From NCBI GenBank assembly GCA_016946835.1, contig JACVTC010000020.1, positions 632,501-696,500 of the forward strand: a stretch of 64,000 nt of DNA, written 5' to 3'. The DNA comes from Neocallimastix lanati (nom. inval.). Taxonomy: Eukaryota; Neocallimastigomycota; Neocallimastigomycetes; Neocallimastigales; Neocallimastigaceae. The notes below the pieces were generated by a model, which saw nothing but the letters and a program-made list of their open reading frames with translations, ran no database searches and was not told the DNA's origin. Every line of letters starts with the position of its first letter. Positions within the stretch are counted from its first letter, which is position 1. Positions 22,917-35,344 of this stretch are shown one piece after another. A program made the translations under genes and the position numbers.

Positions 22917-23483
22917 TTATAATTATTTATTATTTTCTATTATTTTTATTCCTATTTTATTATTACAATTACTATTTTTTTATAACTTTATTATTATTAT
23001 AAATAATTCACACAAAGTAGTCTTTTTTTTTTTATAAAAAAAAAAAAAATTACAAAATATTTTTATCAATTTCATATGTTTTTAATTTTTTAAATTTTAT
23101 TTTATTTTTTATTTTTTTTTTATATTATTTGATTGTTATATAAAATTTAATAAAAAAAACAAAAAAAAAAAAAAAAAAAAAGAACAAGGAATTATTATTA
23201 TTATTTATACTAATAATACAAATATTAAAATATATTAAAGTAAAATAAAAAAAAAGTTTGTAATATTTTAAAATCCTTTTTAAGACGTAAAATAAATGTT
23301 TATATTTACCTTTTTATTTTTTTTTTCATTTTATTATTATTATTTTAACATTCTCAAAATTATTTTTCATATTTTTATATTATTCTTACCATTGACTTTA
23401 ATAAAATGGCATTTAATTATGTTTTTAATATAAATAAATAATATTTATTGTTAAGCATTTTTAGTAGTAAGAATAATAATTAT

Positions 23484-23570
23484 ACTTATCTTTTGATAAT
23501 TATGATAATTGATATAATATAGTTTTATCTTTTGATAATTATGATAATTGATATAATATAGTTTTATAAA
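23484..23570. repeat. Tandem duplication, ~43 bp x2
   Basis: Two adjacent identical copies of a unit beginning ATCTTTTGATAATTATG and ending AATATAGTTTT. Confidence 0.8.
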
Positions 23571-23703
23571 TCATTAAAATATTTTAAATTATGTTAATGT
23601 ATAAATATTTTTTATTCTATATTATATTTGAATCAATACAAACTTATATCCCTATTATTTTATTTTAATTTCTATAATTTAATAATTAAAAATGGAATTT
23701 TCA

Positions 23704-23734
<31 letters not shown>

Positions 23735-25009
23735 CTTTAATTTAATTAATAAAAATAAAATTAAACAATTACTATTATTTTTATTGCTATTTACTTTCAA
23801 TTATTAAAATCAATATGAGAGGAATATAAAAAAATGAATATATAGTTAAATATATGTTTATTTAAATTCACAATTTTATTGTCTTGCAATGAAAATTTTG
23901 AAAATCCTTTATATTTATTAATTATATTTTATTAATTTAATAATATAGTTCTTATAATAGAAATATATAAAATTAATTTTTTAATTATTAAATTTTTTAT
24001 TATTATAATTATTATTATTATAATTATTATTATTAATATTTGGTATGGAATATCAATATTATATATTTAAAATCTAATATTTATTATAATCATTATTATT
24101 TCTATTTCATTTTATAATTATATACATACAATTTTCTAAATAAATATTTTTTTTATTATAAACAATTTTTTTTAAAAAAAATAATAATAATTATAAATAA
24201 AAATAAAAATATAAAATTAAAAACTTAATTATTATTATTAATTTTTTTTACTTTAGTAACTATTTTCATTTTTTAGAATTATTTATAATTAATAATTAAT
24301 TATTTTTAAAGTACTGGTAGGTTTGAAAATATAATTTTTTAAGAATTTTTTATATATGCTTCTTTTTTTTTTTTTTTCCTTTTTATTAATTAAAAATTAT
24401 CTTGGTAAATAAATATAGTTAATTAAATAAGATATAATAATAATAATAAAAAAGAAAAAGAAAAAGAAAAAGAAGAAGTAAAAGAGCAACTTTATATTAG
24501 TGTTTTAAACTTTTTTTTTTGTATCTCTTTAATTATATATTATTGTATTTTAAGGTATAAAAGATGTTGAATATATTTTCATATTTTTTTAATGGAAAAA
24601 TAATTTTTATTTTTATTTAAGGTATTTAAAGTATTAAATATAACTATATTTTTATATTTAATGGAAAAATAATTCTTGATTTATAAAAATAATTATATCA
24701 ACTTACTTTTTTTTTAATTTTTATTTCATTCGTCTTTTTTATTTTTTCTTTATAAATAATAATATTTTTAAAAAAAAATTTTTTTTCTTTAATAATGCAG
24801 AGTTTAAAAAAAAAAATTTTTTTAATGAATTTTAAGCTTTTTTATATTTAATTATCATTATTTTAATATCCATTTTCAAAATATTTTTATTATACTGGAT
24901 ATAAAATGATTCAACTTTCAAAATTATGATTTTTAATTTATTTTAATTTATAATTAATTTAATCTTTTTTTTATATATATATATATATATATATATTATT
25001 TTTGTGTAT

Positions 25010-25600
25010 TTTTTTTTTCTAAAAATTTATTTTTTTTATTTATTTTTTAATTTATTTTTAATTTTTTTTTTCTCAATATTTTAGATTTAATTTTTAATTT
25101 AAAATTACGAATTTATAGTTTTTGTTTAATTTTTTATTTTTTAATTTCTTTTGTGTTTAAAATTTTAAATTTGTGTATAAAACATAATTAAAAAATAAAT
25201 ATGAAAATATTATAAAAAAAAATTTTTTTTGCTAATATGAACTATTATTATAGATAGTTTTTCTCCATAAAAAAATTTTTTTATTAATATTTTTTATATT
25301 GGATATAAACCTTATTTTTCTATTTTTTTTTTTTTTTTCATATTGTTTTTATATATATATATATGCATTTTAATTTTTTAATTTTTTAATTTTTTATTTT
25401 TTTAATTTATTTTTAATTTTTTTAATTTATTTTTAATTTTTTTTTCTAAAAAATTTATTTTTTTTTTTTTTTAATTTATTTTAAATTTTTTTTTCTCAAT
25501 ATTTTAGATTTAATTTTTAATTTAAAATTACGAAATTTATAGTTTTTGTTTTATTTTTTCAATTTCTTTTGTGTTTAAAATTTTAAATTTGTGTATAAAA
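25010..25600. repeat. Direct repeat pair, ~165-180 bp
   Basis: 25010-25190 and about 25437-25600 share TTTTTTCTAAAAA, then CTCAATATTTTAGATTTAAT, then AAAATTACGAATTTATAG, then CTTTTGTGTTTAAAATTTT and TTGTGTATAAAA. The second copy is the spacer of the inverted repeat listed next. Confidence 0.75.
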
Positions 25601-25800
25601 TAAAAATAAAAAATTAAAAAATTAAAAAATTAAAAATTAAAATGCATATATATATATAAAAACAATATGAAAAAAAAAAAAAAAAAATAGAAAAATAAGG
25701 TTTATATCCAATATAAAAAATATTAATAAAAAAAAATTTTTTATGGAGAAAAACTATCTATAATAATAGTTCATATTGGCAAAAAAAAAAAAAATTTTTT
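25218..25800. repeat. Inverted repeat, arms ~180 bp
   Basis: The left arm (25218-25398) and right arm (about 25601-25800) are reverse complements with few changes. Shared landmarks are TAATATGAACTATTATTATA, TAGTTTTTCTCCATAA, TATTGGATATAAACCTTATT, CATATTGTTTTTATATATA and ATGCATTTTAATTTTT. They enclose about 200 bp. No coding content is seen. Confidence 0.8.
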
Positions 25801-28520
25801 TATGGTTTTTTTTAGTTACAATAATAATTATATAAAACTATAATATTTAAAAACAGAAATCTATAATCCAATAATATAAAATAAAATAAGGTTATTCAAT
25901 AAAGATATATTATGTTTTTTAAAAATTTTATTATTCAATTATATTATTAAAAATGAGGAAAAAGAATAAAAAAAAAAAAAAAAGAGAAAAAAAACCAAAA
26001 TCAAAATTTAAAATAGTAGAAGAGTCAAAAAAAATGTTTAATTAATTATATATATTTTAGTTATATATATTTTAACTAGCAATACAAAAAAGGAGAATAT
26101 GACCTTTATATGCTATTCTATTTTGGTTATGAATACATTTATAATAAATTATTAAAGTAAAATGAACAAAATAGAATTAAAATAAAATAGTATTATTTAT
26201 ACTATATTGTATTATTATTTATATTATTTATGATATACTATGTTATTTGTAATTAACAGATAAATTATAACATATTAAATAAAACTATGATTACATGTGG
26301 ATACTTTGGGGATAATATGAAAAAAAAAAAAGATAAAAAAGGAAAAATAGTTCTTTTGTTAATAAAAATTATAATAATAAATTTTAAAATGATTTGGTAC
26401 TTTTTATTAATATAATTTTAATATTATAAAAGTTTTATACATTTTTTTCTTTACATGTGAATTAAATATGAAATTTATTCATATAATAATAATAAAAAAT
26501 GGTATTTAATATATAAAAATAGATTATATGATCATAAGAATTTTATTTTTGTTTCATTATTATAACTCTTAGCAATAATAAAATTTTAAAGCTTGAATCT
26601 ACTAAGGGTAAATTAAATTAAAAATATTTTACCTTTTTAAAAATTTTAATATGTTCAATTACTATCCTAAATATATTTATATTGAATAAATAATTTAATA
26701 CTGAATATATAATTAATATTTAAAAATATATATAAAAAATTTTTATTTTATTATTTCTTGTATAAAATTATTTTTATATATATAGAAATGTTTTATTTTT
26801 TATTTTCTTTTTTTATTCTTTTTTATTCTATTGTATTTTTTCTTATTTAGAATTATTTATATAGATGCTACATTTTAATTTTATTTAAACATTTAAAATT
26901 AAAAATTTAAAATACTATTATTATTAAATTATTAAATTTTTTTTAAATATATTATTATATATTTGTATCATTTTATCCATATATATTATATATATTAATG
27001 TAAATTATCCATATATATTACAATATAATATTATAAATGTTTAATTTTTAATATATATATTTTTTACCAATGATATTTAATTAATAAAGAAAAATTTAAT
27101 AATATGATAAATAAAATAGAGTTTATTTTTATTTTTAAATATTTTTGATACATAAAAGTGTTTTTTTTTCTTTTCCTTTTTTTTATTTTGATATATAAAA
27201 AAAAGTTTATTGTTTTTAATTATTTTTGATAAATAAAAAATAAATTATACATAAAGTTATAATTATAATCTTTTTTATTTTTTTATATTATAGGACAGTA
27301 TATAAATATAGAAGTGAGGCAAGATACACATTAAATAATTATGTAGTTAAAATATATATATATTTTTACCGTGGTAATTAAAGTAATATATATTTTTATA
27401 AAATAATTTAAATTAAAATGTAAAATTAACATTTAAACTTTTTTTTTCCATTTTATATTTTTATTTTTAATTAATATTAATGAAATAGCATCTGATTTTG
27501 ATTAGGATCTATATAATAGTATTACCTAAAAAAGTCATTTTATACATTATTTATATAAATACTATTTATAATACTTTTTTTTCTTATAATACAATTTATA
27601 TTACTGTAATGTAACAATTTAGTGAAAGAGTATATTCTTCCTATATAATTAATTACTGCTATGAATTAAATATATCTTTTAATGTAATATTAAAAAAAAA
27701 CAATAATATCAATAGTAATTATAATATTAAATAATAATGAATAGCATTAAAAATAATTAATATTAATAAATAATATTATTAAAAAAAAGTAAATTATATA
27801 ATTTATTAATAAATAAAAATCACAATTCATTTATTTTTTTTTAATTACTTCTCTTTATTTTTTCATATAATAATTTAATAAATTTTATTTTATTTTTTAT
27901 TTTATTATTATTATTTTTTTTTTATTAATATAAAATAGTTACATAATAAATAAAAAATTTTTTTAATTTTTTATTATTATTGAATATTTGATCAGTATAA
28001 AGTAATATATAGCATTAATTTATTATTAAAGTTGAATGAAATCAATTAAAAATTTTGAATTAAAGTTGATTTTAATTATTATGAATTTAAAGTTTTTAAA
28101 ATTTTATTGCAAATTGCAAATTGTGTAACAAGAATGATGAAATTTAATCTTTTTAATATAGGTTAATAATTAAATATGAAAGATATATAAAAACATGGAT
28201 TTTTAACCACTATTCTATTTTTTTTTTTTTTTTTTATTTATTTTATTTTATTTTATTATATTTTACTATATTTTATTTTATTATATTAGATTTTATTTAA
28301 AAACTTTTTTTATTTTAATAATTTAATTTAATTGTATATTATATATTAATATTTAGTTTAATTTGAATATATATATTAATAATTAATTCTTATTTTTATT
28401 AAATATTTATATTAATATTTTATAAGAAAAAAATATTAATATATTAAAAAATTTATAAAAAAGGAAAAATTAATTTTATATTATAAAAAATATATTTAAT
28501 AGAATAAAATAAATCAGAAA

Positions 28521-29549
28521 ATGAAATATTATCAATATATTATCATCTTTTTTTGCATTTTTATTCAATTGATATGGTCTCATGGTATTCATCATCATGA
28601 CGGTGAAGAGGGTGAAGAGGGCCATGAACATAGTGAAAAAGAATACTCCGTAGGTGTTTCTATTGCTGGTGTTGCTGGTGTATTATTAAGTTCTTTTATG
28701 GGTACTGTTCTTCCAATTATTTTCAGAAAAAAAGATTACTTTAGAGAAGATACTGTTCTTTTCAGCTCAATTAAACTTTTTGGTACAGGTGTTATTCTAT
28801 CTGTTGCTTTCATTCATATGCTTATTCCTGCTGGACAAATTTTATCTAGTGAATTTACTTATAAACTCTTTTATGAGGATTATACATCATTTGCTGGTGT
28901 ATTTGCTATTCTAGGTATCATGCTTACACATATTATTCAAGTTTATACCAGCCATTTTCTTATTAAAAATTCTGAAAGTCTTGAAGATGTGAAAAAAACT
29001 TCCCATGAACATGTTGGTGATGGATGTTCTGAAGATCAACATGGACTTATGCACATGATGGAAAATAAAGAAAAACAAATTATTTGTTATTTATTAGAAA
29101 TTGGTATTTCTCTTCATTCTATTTTAATTGGTGTTGCTTTTGGTATGACTAAAGATGAAGAACTTATTGTCTTAATGATTGCTTTAATTTTCCATCAATT
29201 CTTTGAAGGTATTTCTCTTTCTTCTGTATTCATTGAAGCTCATTTTAAACGTTTTACTGCTATTGCTATTATGGTTGTTGTTTATTCCCTTACTTTACCA
29301 TTTGGTGCCATCATTGGAATAATAATTCGTAGTGCTATTGAATCTACTGATAAAGCTTACCTTACAACTCAAGGTATTATTGATGCTATTGCTGGAGGTA
29401 TTTTAGTTTATGATGATCTTGTTAACATTCTTTCAAGACATTGTTCATCCAGTATGTTTAAACAATGTTCTATTATGAATAAGAATATTCAATTGTTATC
29501 TTTTTATTGTGGTATTGCTGTTATGGCTATTATTGGTATTTGGGCTTAA
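28521..29549 (+). CDS. ZIP-family zinc/iron transporter
   Basis: A single-exon 342-residue membrane protein of the ZRT/IRT-like family, importing Zn2+ or related divalent metals into the cytosol across the plasma or an organelle membrane. A hydrophobic leader (1-20) is followed by a His/Glu-rich luminal segment (21-40). Eight membrane spans are predicted (TM1 ~44-66, TM2 ~82-103, TM3 ~122-146, a variable His-rich loop ~150-182, TM4 ~188-208, TM5 ~214-236, TM6 ~246-270, TM7 ~283-303, TM8 ~325-341). The metal-site signatures are HSILIGVAFG in TM4 (His199) and HQFFEG in TM5 (His225, Glu229). Length is typical of the family. The ATG follows A/T-rich DNA (CAGAAAATG). A 27-A run lies just after the stop. 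Metal specificity cannot be read from the sequence. Confidence 0.93.
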   Translation: MKYYQYIIIFFCIFIQLIWSHGIHHHDGEEGEEGHEHSEKEYSVGVSIAGVAGVLLSSFMGTVLPIIFRKKDYFREDTVLFSSIKLFGTGVILSVAFIHMLIPAGQILSSEFTYKLFYEDYTSFAGVFAILGIMLTHIIQVYTSHFLIKNSESLEDVKKTSHEHVGDGCSEDQHGLMHMMENKEKQIICYLLEIGISLHSILIGVAFGMTKDEELIVLMIALIFHQFFEGISLSSVFIEAHFKRFTAIAIMVVVYSLTLPFGAIIGIIIRSAIESTDKAYLTTQGIIDAIAGGILVYDDLVNILSRHCSSSMFKQCSIMNKNIQLLSFYCGIAVMAIIGIWA

Positions 29550-30754
29550 GCAAAAAAAAAAAAAAAAAAAAAAAAAAATTAGTATATTAAACAATCAAAC
29601 AATAATTTTTAGACAATTATATCTTTTTTAAAGAATATCTTATTCATTATATATATTATATATATTATATATATTATAATTTTTTTAATTTTTTAATTCA
29701 ATTTCTTTTTAAAACAAATATCAATATTTTTCTAAAAAAAAAATAAATATTTTTAAATTTTAAATTTATTTTTTTTTTTTGAAAAAAAATTTTTTATATT
29801 ATGTTTATGAATAACTCGTTATTTTAAAATATATATATATTTTTAGATATATATATATATATATATAAATTTCTTTTTGTATTTAGAAAAAGAATATATA
29901 TAAATCATATTACTATTTTTTTTATTTGAAATAATTATTTAAATTTTAGGAAATAAAAAAAAATTATGTATTAATTAATGTATTAAATCATAAGAAATAA
30001 AACCATATATAAATTATAACACTATTTAATAAATATGTATATATATATATTGTATAGTCAAATGCTTGAAAAAAAATTATTATATGAACATAAATATTAA
30101 TATATATTAGATACAGTAAATATATATATGATAATAACATAACTTAAAGTATATATGTTATTTTTTTTATCATATATTTAGTAACATATTAACAAACATA
30201 TGTTGTATATATATGATATTAAATATGAATATATATGTTATATTTCTAAACGCATATATATGTCAAATATAATATATATTAATACATCAATTATGTGCTT
30301 TATTTTTTAATATATATAAAGTATATAATGAGTAACTATATATACTTTTTAATATAGTAATAAAGTATAGGATAGAATTATATATGCTTATGTTTTTAAT
30401 ATATCTTACAAGTATGTATATTAAATATAAAGTTGAATACTTTTTTTTTAAAATATATATATATATATTGTATTTAAATTTTATTAAAAAATAGAATAAA
30501 GATAGATAGATTAAAATAAAATTGTTAGACAGTTTATTTTATTATATTAAATAAATTTATATATATAATAAAATCATAAAATTAATTTTAGTTAAAAAAT
30601 ATAGATAATTTATATTATATTTAAAAAAATATAGTTTAAAATGTCATAATGAAATTATTGCAAATTATTATTTTTTTTAACGATTATATCTACATAATAA
30701 TTATCAAAAGTATTAAATATTTAATATAATTCCTTCTTTATAAATACCTCAATG
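29550..30754. other. AT-rich intergenic region
   Basis: Poly-A after the ZIP stop, then TA-rich sequence with many TATATA tracts. No gene, RNA or diverse repeat is seen. Confidence 0.65.
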
Positions 30755-32445
30755 TTAATGAATTGTTTTTCCATGACCATTGAGAGTTGAAAGAAAAGGA
30801 AAAGCCTGTATCATGTGTACTAAATACAGTTTTCTGTAATTCTGATGATAATCAATAGTTATCCTCTCTTATGTGGCTTCTAGTACTAATAGAGAAAATA
30901 TGGAATTTTGGAAGACTATAGAAAGTGAACCTAATTTTGTATATTGTTTTTAAACTGGATATGTAGTAACATTGGAGTTATATAATAAATAATATCATGT
31001 AGATTCTACATATTATCATTGTAATGAATCAATTATATTTTTTACTTTATCATTATTTTGTATATGTATTTTTCTATAGTATTATTTAAGCTGATGAAGC
31101 TATTATAAAATGGAAATGAAAGAGATTAATTTACTCCAAAGCTTGTGTTTAAGACTTTATTAATAGACGGAAATTTTTTATAGTTTTTAACTACTAACAT
31201 TTTATTTACCTTTTCATTTTTGTATATATATGATTACTTTACAGAAAATTATTACATTATACTGGACTTTTTTAATCAATTAGAAAATTAAAAATTCAAA
31301 GATGAAAAAAAAAAAAAAAAAAAAAAAAAGAGAGATTAATAATAGAAAATCAAAAATATAAAAGATAAATAATTTTGTTCTCTAATACAGATATTGAAAA
31401 GACATTTATATTACTTAAATATTTTACAATACAAGATAAAAAGCAAAAAAGACACGGATCTCATTGTTTTCTGATAATTATTTTTAATTTTTCAAGATTT
31501 ATTTAATTTTTCAAGATTTATTTTTTTTTTTATTTTATATTAATTTTTATATTTTTAGTTATTAGTATTTTTAGTTTACTTTAGTTTTTTCATTTTTTAT
31601 CATTTTTTAAGTTGTTGTTCATTATGGAAAAGATATTTCACAGAGAGGTTCTTGCTATTATGGAACATCTATTGACAACACAAGGTTGATTTTTATCACT
31701 CATGGATCAATGCTAAAATGAAGGAATTTATTCATTCAAGATGAAAAAAATTCAAGAATAATATTTTATCAGTGAAAAAAAATACTAAAATTCAATGATA
31801 GTTTCTTCAGGATAAAAGTATAGACTTCAAATTTAAGACACGTAAAAATTTACAAAAGTATTTGAAAAAGAAATATCATAGGTTAAAATTTCATATTGTA
31901 GATATTCCAAATGGAATCATAAGGCTACTTTCATAATAATAGCACATTCAATAATATTAACTCATCAAATCTCAGTTAAACTAATTTAATAAATGTTATA
32001 AATGGCAATCATGATCTCAATGTTTCCAATATACCAAATCGTATTTTTCTAAATTCAATTTCACATACTAACACAGGTCTTCTTTTTATTTTTATTTTTT
32101 ATTTTTATCTTAGTTGGAATATCAATGGATAGAATTTTGTTACAAGAGATAGTTTTGAGTACTTCAACACGATTTTTAAACCATTATTCCTATTTTTTTT
32201 AGGAAAAAGGTAATGATACCAATGATGCAAGAACTTCATGTTTCTATACATAAAAAGGGAGACCATCAAATTGTAACAATCATCGGAACATCTCTCATAT
32301 TAATAATGGATTAAAAATTGTTGCAAAAATCATCGCTAATAGAATTCCCTAAATATAGAGTTGATAAAGGATTTATTAGACTAGAACAATTTGGATTTTG
32401 TAATGAGAAGAGTGTATAAGTCTTTACACTTCATTAAGAATTATA
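30755..32445 (+). mobile_element. Second LINE fragment (leader, endonuclease start, RT start)
   Basis: The leader (30755-31270) matches 20126-20600. At about 32110 a broken frame reads LSWNING.NF..RDSFEYFNTIFKPLF, the start of the exonuclease/endonuclease domain (compare GVSWNTNGWNFDKKDSVEFF at 50833). After a deletion, RT motifs are readable across frameshifts at about 32238-32440: VSIHKKGD, then NNHRNISHINNGLKIVAKII, then KYRVDKGFIRLEQFGF and ECISLYTSLRIIYG. It then stops abruptly inside the reversed signal-peptide exon of a GH6 relic. It is dead. A poly-A stretch lies at about 31302-31329. Confidence 0.7.
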
Positions 32446-32522
32446 TATGGACTTGTACATGCAGCATTTACTAATCTGAAAGAGTTGTATTAAGAATATT
32501 TGGCATAAATAATAAATTTCAT
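32440..32522 (-). pseudogene. Relic exon 1 of a fourth CBM1-GH6 gene
   Basis: The minus strand from 32522 reads ATGAAATTTATTATTTATGC and continues in clear similarity to exon 1 of the three intact cellulase genes (ATGAAATTTATTGTTTGTGC ...). It keeps the AATGCTGCATGTAC region (signal-peptide end and first CBM1 Cys) and GTCCATAT. Several changes have broken the frame. Homology ends at about 32443, where LINE reverse-transcriptase sequence abuts. The rest of the gene is missing. The upstream side (32523-32960) also resembles the GH6 promoters. Confidence 0.75.
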
Positions 32523-33600
32523 TTTGAATAATTAAAGCTAAATAATAAAATGAAATATGAATCTCTATATTATAAAAAAAGTATATATAATAATTTTACA
32601 AAAATAAAAATAACTCTTTTTAAACTATTTAATTAATAATAATAATATAGATAAAAAAAAAAAAAAAGGAATCTTTTTTTTTTTCTCTCTTTTATAGAAA
32701 CAGTCTTATTGGAATTTTTTTTTATCTTTAATTACAAAATAGAATTAAAAAATAAAACTAATAAAAATTAAATTTGATTTTTACCATTATACAATGTAAA
32801 GAAAATAAATCAAATTTGTGAAAATAATTTATAGTCATCCTTACTTTATTAAAAATATATAAATCATCAAAGAAAAAGTATTTAAGTAATTAAAATAATT
32901 GATTTTCATAAGTATATGTACATATAAATACCTTTTATTTCATTGGTAAATAATTTATTATGCTAAAATTTAATGGTAAAAAAAAATTACAATCATAATT
33001 TATTAATTTTTGTAAATCTAAAAAAAAAAAATAAAATAAAATAAATAAGAAAATAAATAAATCTATTAATTTTTTATTAATAACTAGTACAGTTATTAAT
33101 AAAGTAATTTACTAATATTATTATATTATAATTACATAATAACGATTTTAATCATTTTTTCTTTTTTTTTTTTTTTTATAAAAATATCTAAATAGAATAA
33201 CCTTATAAAACATTCAGATTATTCAACAATTCATTTTATTATTAAAGAAAATTTATTTTTACATAATAAAGTATAATTAATTTTTTTATTTAAAAAACAA
33301 ATATTATTTTTATTATAATTAATAACTATTTAAAATCAATATTGATCATTATTTTTTTTTATTTTTTAATAATTATATAAAATAAAAAAAAAAAACTTAA
33401 AATGTACAAAACATTTTAATTGTACAACTTTTCCCTAAATAATTTCGATTTATTTTTATTTTTTTAAAAAAATGTAATTTTTATTTAAATAACTAGATTA
33501 TAAAACTAAATTGTTCAACAATTTATTTTATAATACAAAATTTACAAAAAAAAATAATTACAATCTTTTTTATTTAATTCAATTAATAAATAATGAATTT
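32523..33600. other. Relic GH6 promoter, then 3' flank of GH6 copy 1
   Basis: 32523-32960 keeps the GH6 5'-flank layout: TTTGAATAATT next to the ATG, a poly-A run followed by GGAATCTTTTTT and CTCTCTTTTAT, then CTTTTATTTCATTGGTAAAT further upstream. 33000-33600 is A/T-rich 3' flank of copy 1 and holds short blocks shared with the 3' flanks of the other copies. No gene is seen. Confidence 0.55.
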
Positions 33601-33607
33601 AGACAAT

Positions 33608-35344
33608 TTAGAATCCTGGTTTAGCATTTGTTAATAATTGAACGAAATATTCATGGAACCATTGACCAGCATCTGGAGCTCCTGGAAGTGAATCAGATTT
33701 AGCACAACCTGGATCAGCTCTAGCTCCAGAAGAAGATCCATCTGCTTCTCCTGGAGTCTTAAGCCACATGTATGCATCTAATAATGGCATACCTGGGTTT
33801 GGATTACCCTTAGAACGTTCTCCAAATCCAGTACCAACTAAGTTACACCAGGTGTCAGAATTAATACCAACTCCATTACGACCAGTATCAACAACGAAAT
33901 GCATATCTGGAACTCCTACTGCTGAAAGTGCTGAAGCAAGCTTTTGATGATATCCATATTCTGAAGCAACTGGTTGATAGTTAGAAATATTAGTACTTAA
34001 ACCGCGAATCTTTCCATTTGGTGCATTATTTAAGATTTCTTTAATAACGGCTGCAACCTTATCTGTAGAATTACCTAACCAAGCTCCATGAGCTGCATCA
34101 ATATAAACACTAACATTACTCATACTACCGAAAACATTAACACCATAAGATAAAGCATTCTTATGTAATGTGTGAACATTCTTACAAGCTTCACTGTTAG
34201 CTGTAACAAGATTACCAAGAGTATCTGGTTCAAGAATCATAACAACCTTTGAATTTGGATGACTCTTAATAGTGTTAGCAATGTTATCAACATGTCCCTT
34301 GTAAGCTTCAAGACTGGAGGCACCACCAGCTGAAGCATTAGCATTACAATCACGAGTTGGAATCATATACATAATGAAAACAACAGTTTTAGTACCAGCT
34401 GCTTCAAGATGTTGAGCAACTTCTCCTGGAGCACCTTCCCAAGCTAACCAAACAGCAGTTGGAACACTTTTAACCTTTTCAGCCTTAGCCTTTAAATCAC
34501 CATTTAATTTTGCCATGGAAGAATCGACTTCTTCAATAAACTTTGGATTAGCATAAATTTCATTTTGGAAGAAATTTTGAGAACTTCCATTTCCACCATT
34601 ACCGGCAGGAGCTGGTTGTGGTGGAGCTTGTTGTGGTGGAGCTTGTTGTTGTGGAGCTTGTTGTGGAGGAGCTTGTTGTGGAGGAGCTTGTGGTTGATTT
34701 TGGTTTTCCCATGGATTTTGTTGTTGTTGATTTTGGTTACCCCATGGATTTTGGTTTTCCCATGGATTTTGTTGTTGTTGATTTTGATTTCCCCATGGAT
34801 TTTGGTTTCCCCATGGGTTCTGTTGTTGTTGATTTTGGTTACCCCATGGGTTTTGGTTTTCCCATGGGTTTTGTTGTTGTTGATTTTGATTGCCCCATGG
34901 ATTTTGATTATCCCATGCAGCTGCGTTAGAAGTAGGAGGTGCGGCTGCTGCTGGAGCTGGAGCTGCTGGAGCTGAATTATCAACTTCACATTGAGCATAC
35001 CATTCATTTATGGAAACACACTTGTATCCACTTTGACAACATTTTTCACCAGAAAAATTGTTTCTAATTGATTATATTATATATTAAAAAAGATATAAAT
35101 AAAAATAAAAATAAAAATTAATTTATTAATAATAATCGATTTATATCAATTTTATAAACTCCACTCCTATTCACATATACATAATTATATACATATTTAA
35201 ATTTTTTTTTTTTTGTAAATTCATCATTAATATTATTTAAAAAAATATATACCCTCCACATTGAGCATATGGACCAGCACATGCAGCATCAGTTAATTTG
35301 AAAAGAGCAGCACTAAGAATACTAGCACAAACAATAAATTTCAT
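33608..35344 (-). CDS. GH6 cellobiohydrolase/endoglucanase with N-terminal CBM1, copy 1
   Basis: Exon 1 is 35344-35253, the intron 35252-35064 (GT...AG, phase 2, 189 bp) and exon 2 35063-33608, giving 515 residues. Order: signal peptide (1-20, ending TDA-AC), CBM1 cellulose-binding module (CAGPYAQCGG ... CCQSGYKCVSINEWYAQC), Ala/Pro stretch, four 17-residue linker repeats (NPWGNQNQQQQNPWENQ type), a Pro/Gln spacer, and the GH6 barrel from about 190. Likely catalytic Asp: TRDCNA (269) and ILEPDTLG (311). IDAAHGAWLG, VVDTGRNG and WLKTPGEADG are also present. GH6 enzymes hydrolyse beta-1,4-glucan with inversion, typically releasing cellobiose. It matches the known layout of Orpinomyces CelF (CBM, 5' intron, no dockerin), so it is probably a free secreted enzyme. 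The methionine at 34516 is internal and the true start is in exon 1. Confidence 0.95.

Larger units (their letters stand above)
21980..28520. other. Long AT-rich intergenic region with simple repeats
   Basis: No gene is supported. It holds poly-A/T runs (22745-22770, 23038-23050, 23705-23730), an ATT run (about 22876-22920), TA runs, a ~43-bp tandem duplication (about 23484-23570) and the nested inverted repeat at 25010-25800. The ORF at 22771-23037 is pure low-complexity Ile/Leu/Phe and is not a gene. Confidence 0.65.

Noticed and set aside
22771-23037. 88-residue ORF
   Set aside because: Only Ile/Leu/Phe from ATT and T runs after a poly-A tract; no gene-like composition.
34504-35007. His/Asn/Leu-rich ORFs over the GH6 linkers (also 38567-39016 and 43889-44311, with plus-strand ORFs in the same places)
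   Set aside because: They are other-frame readings of the repetitive linker. The true frame is continuous with exon 1 and the GH6 domain.
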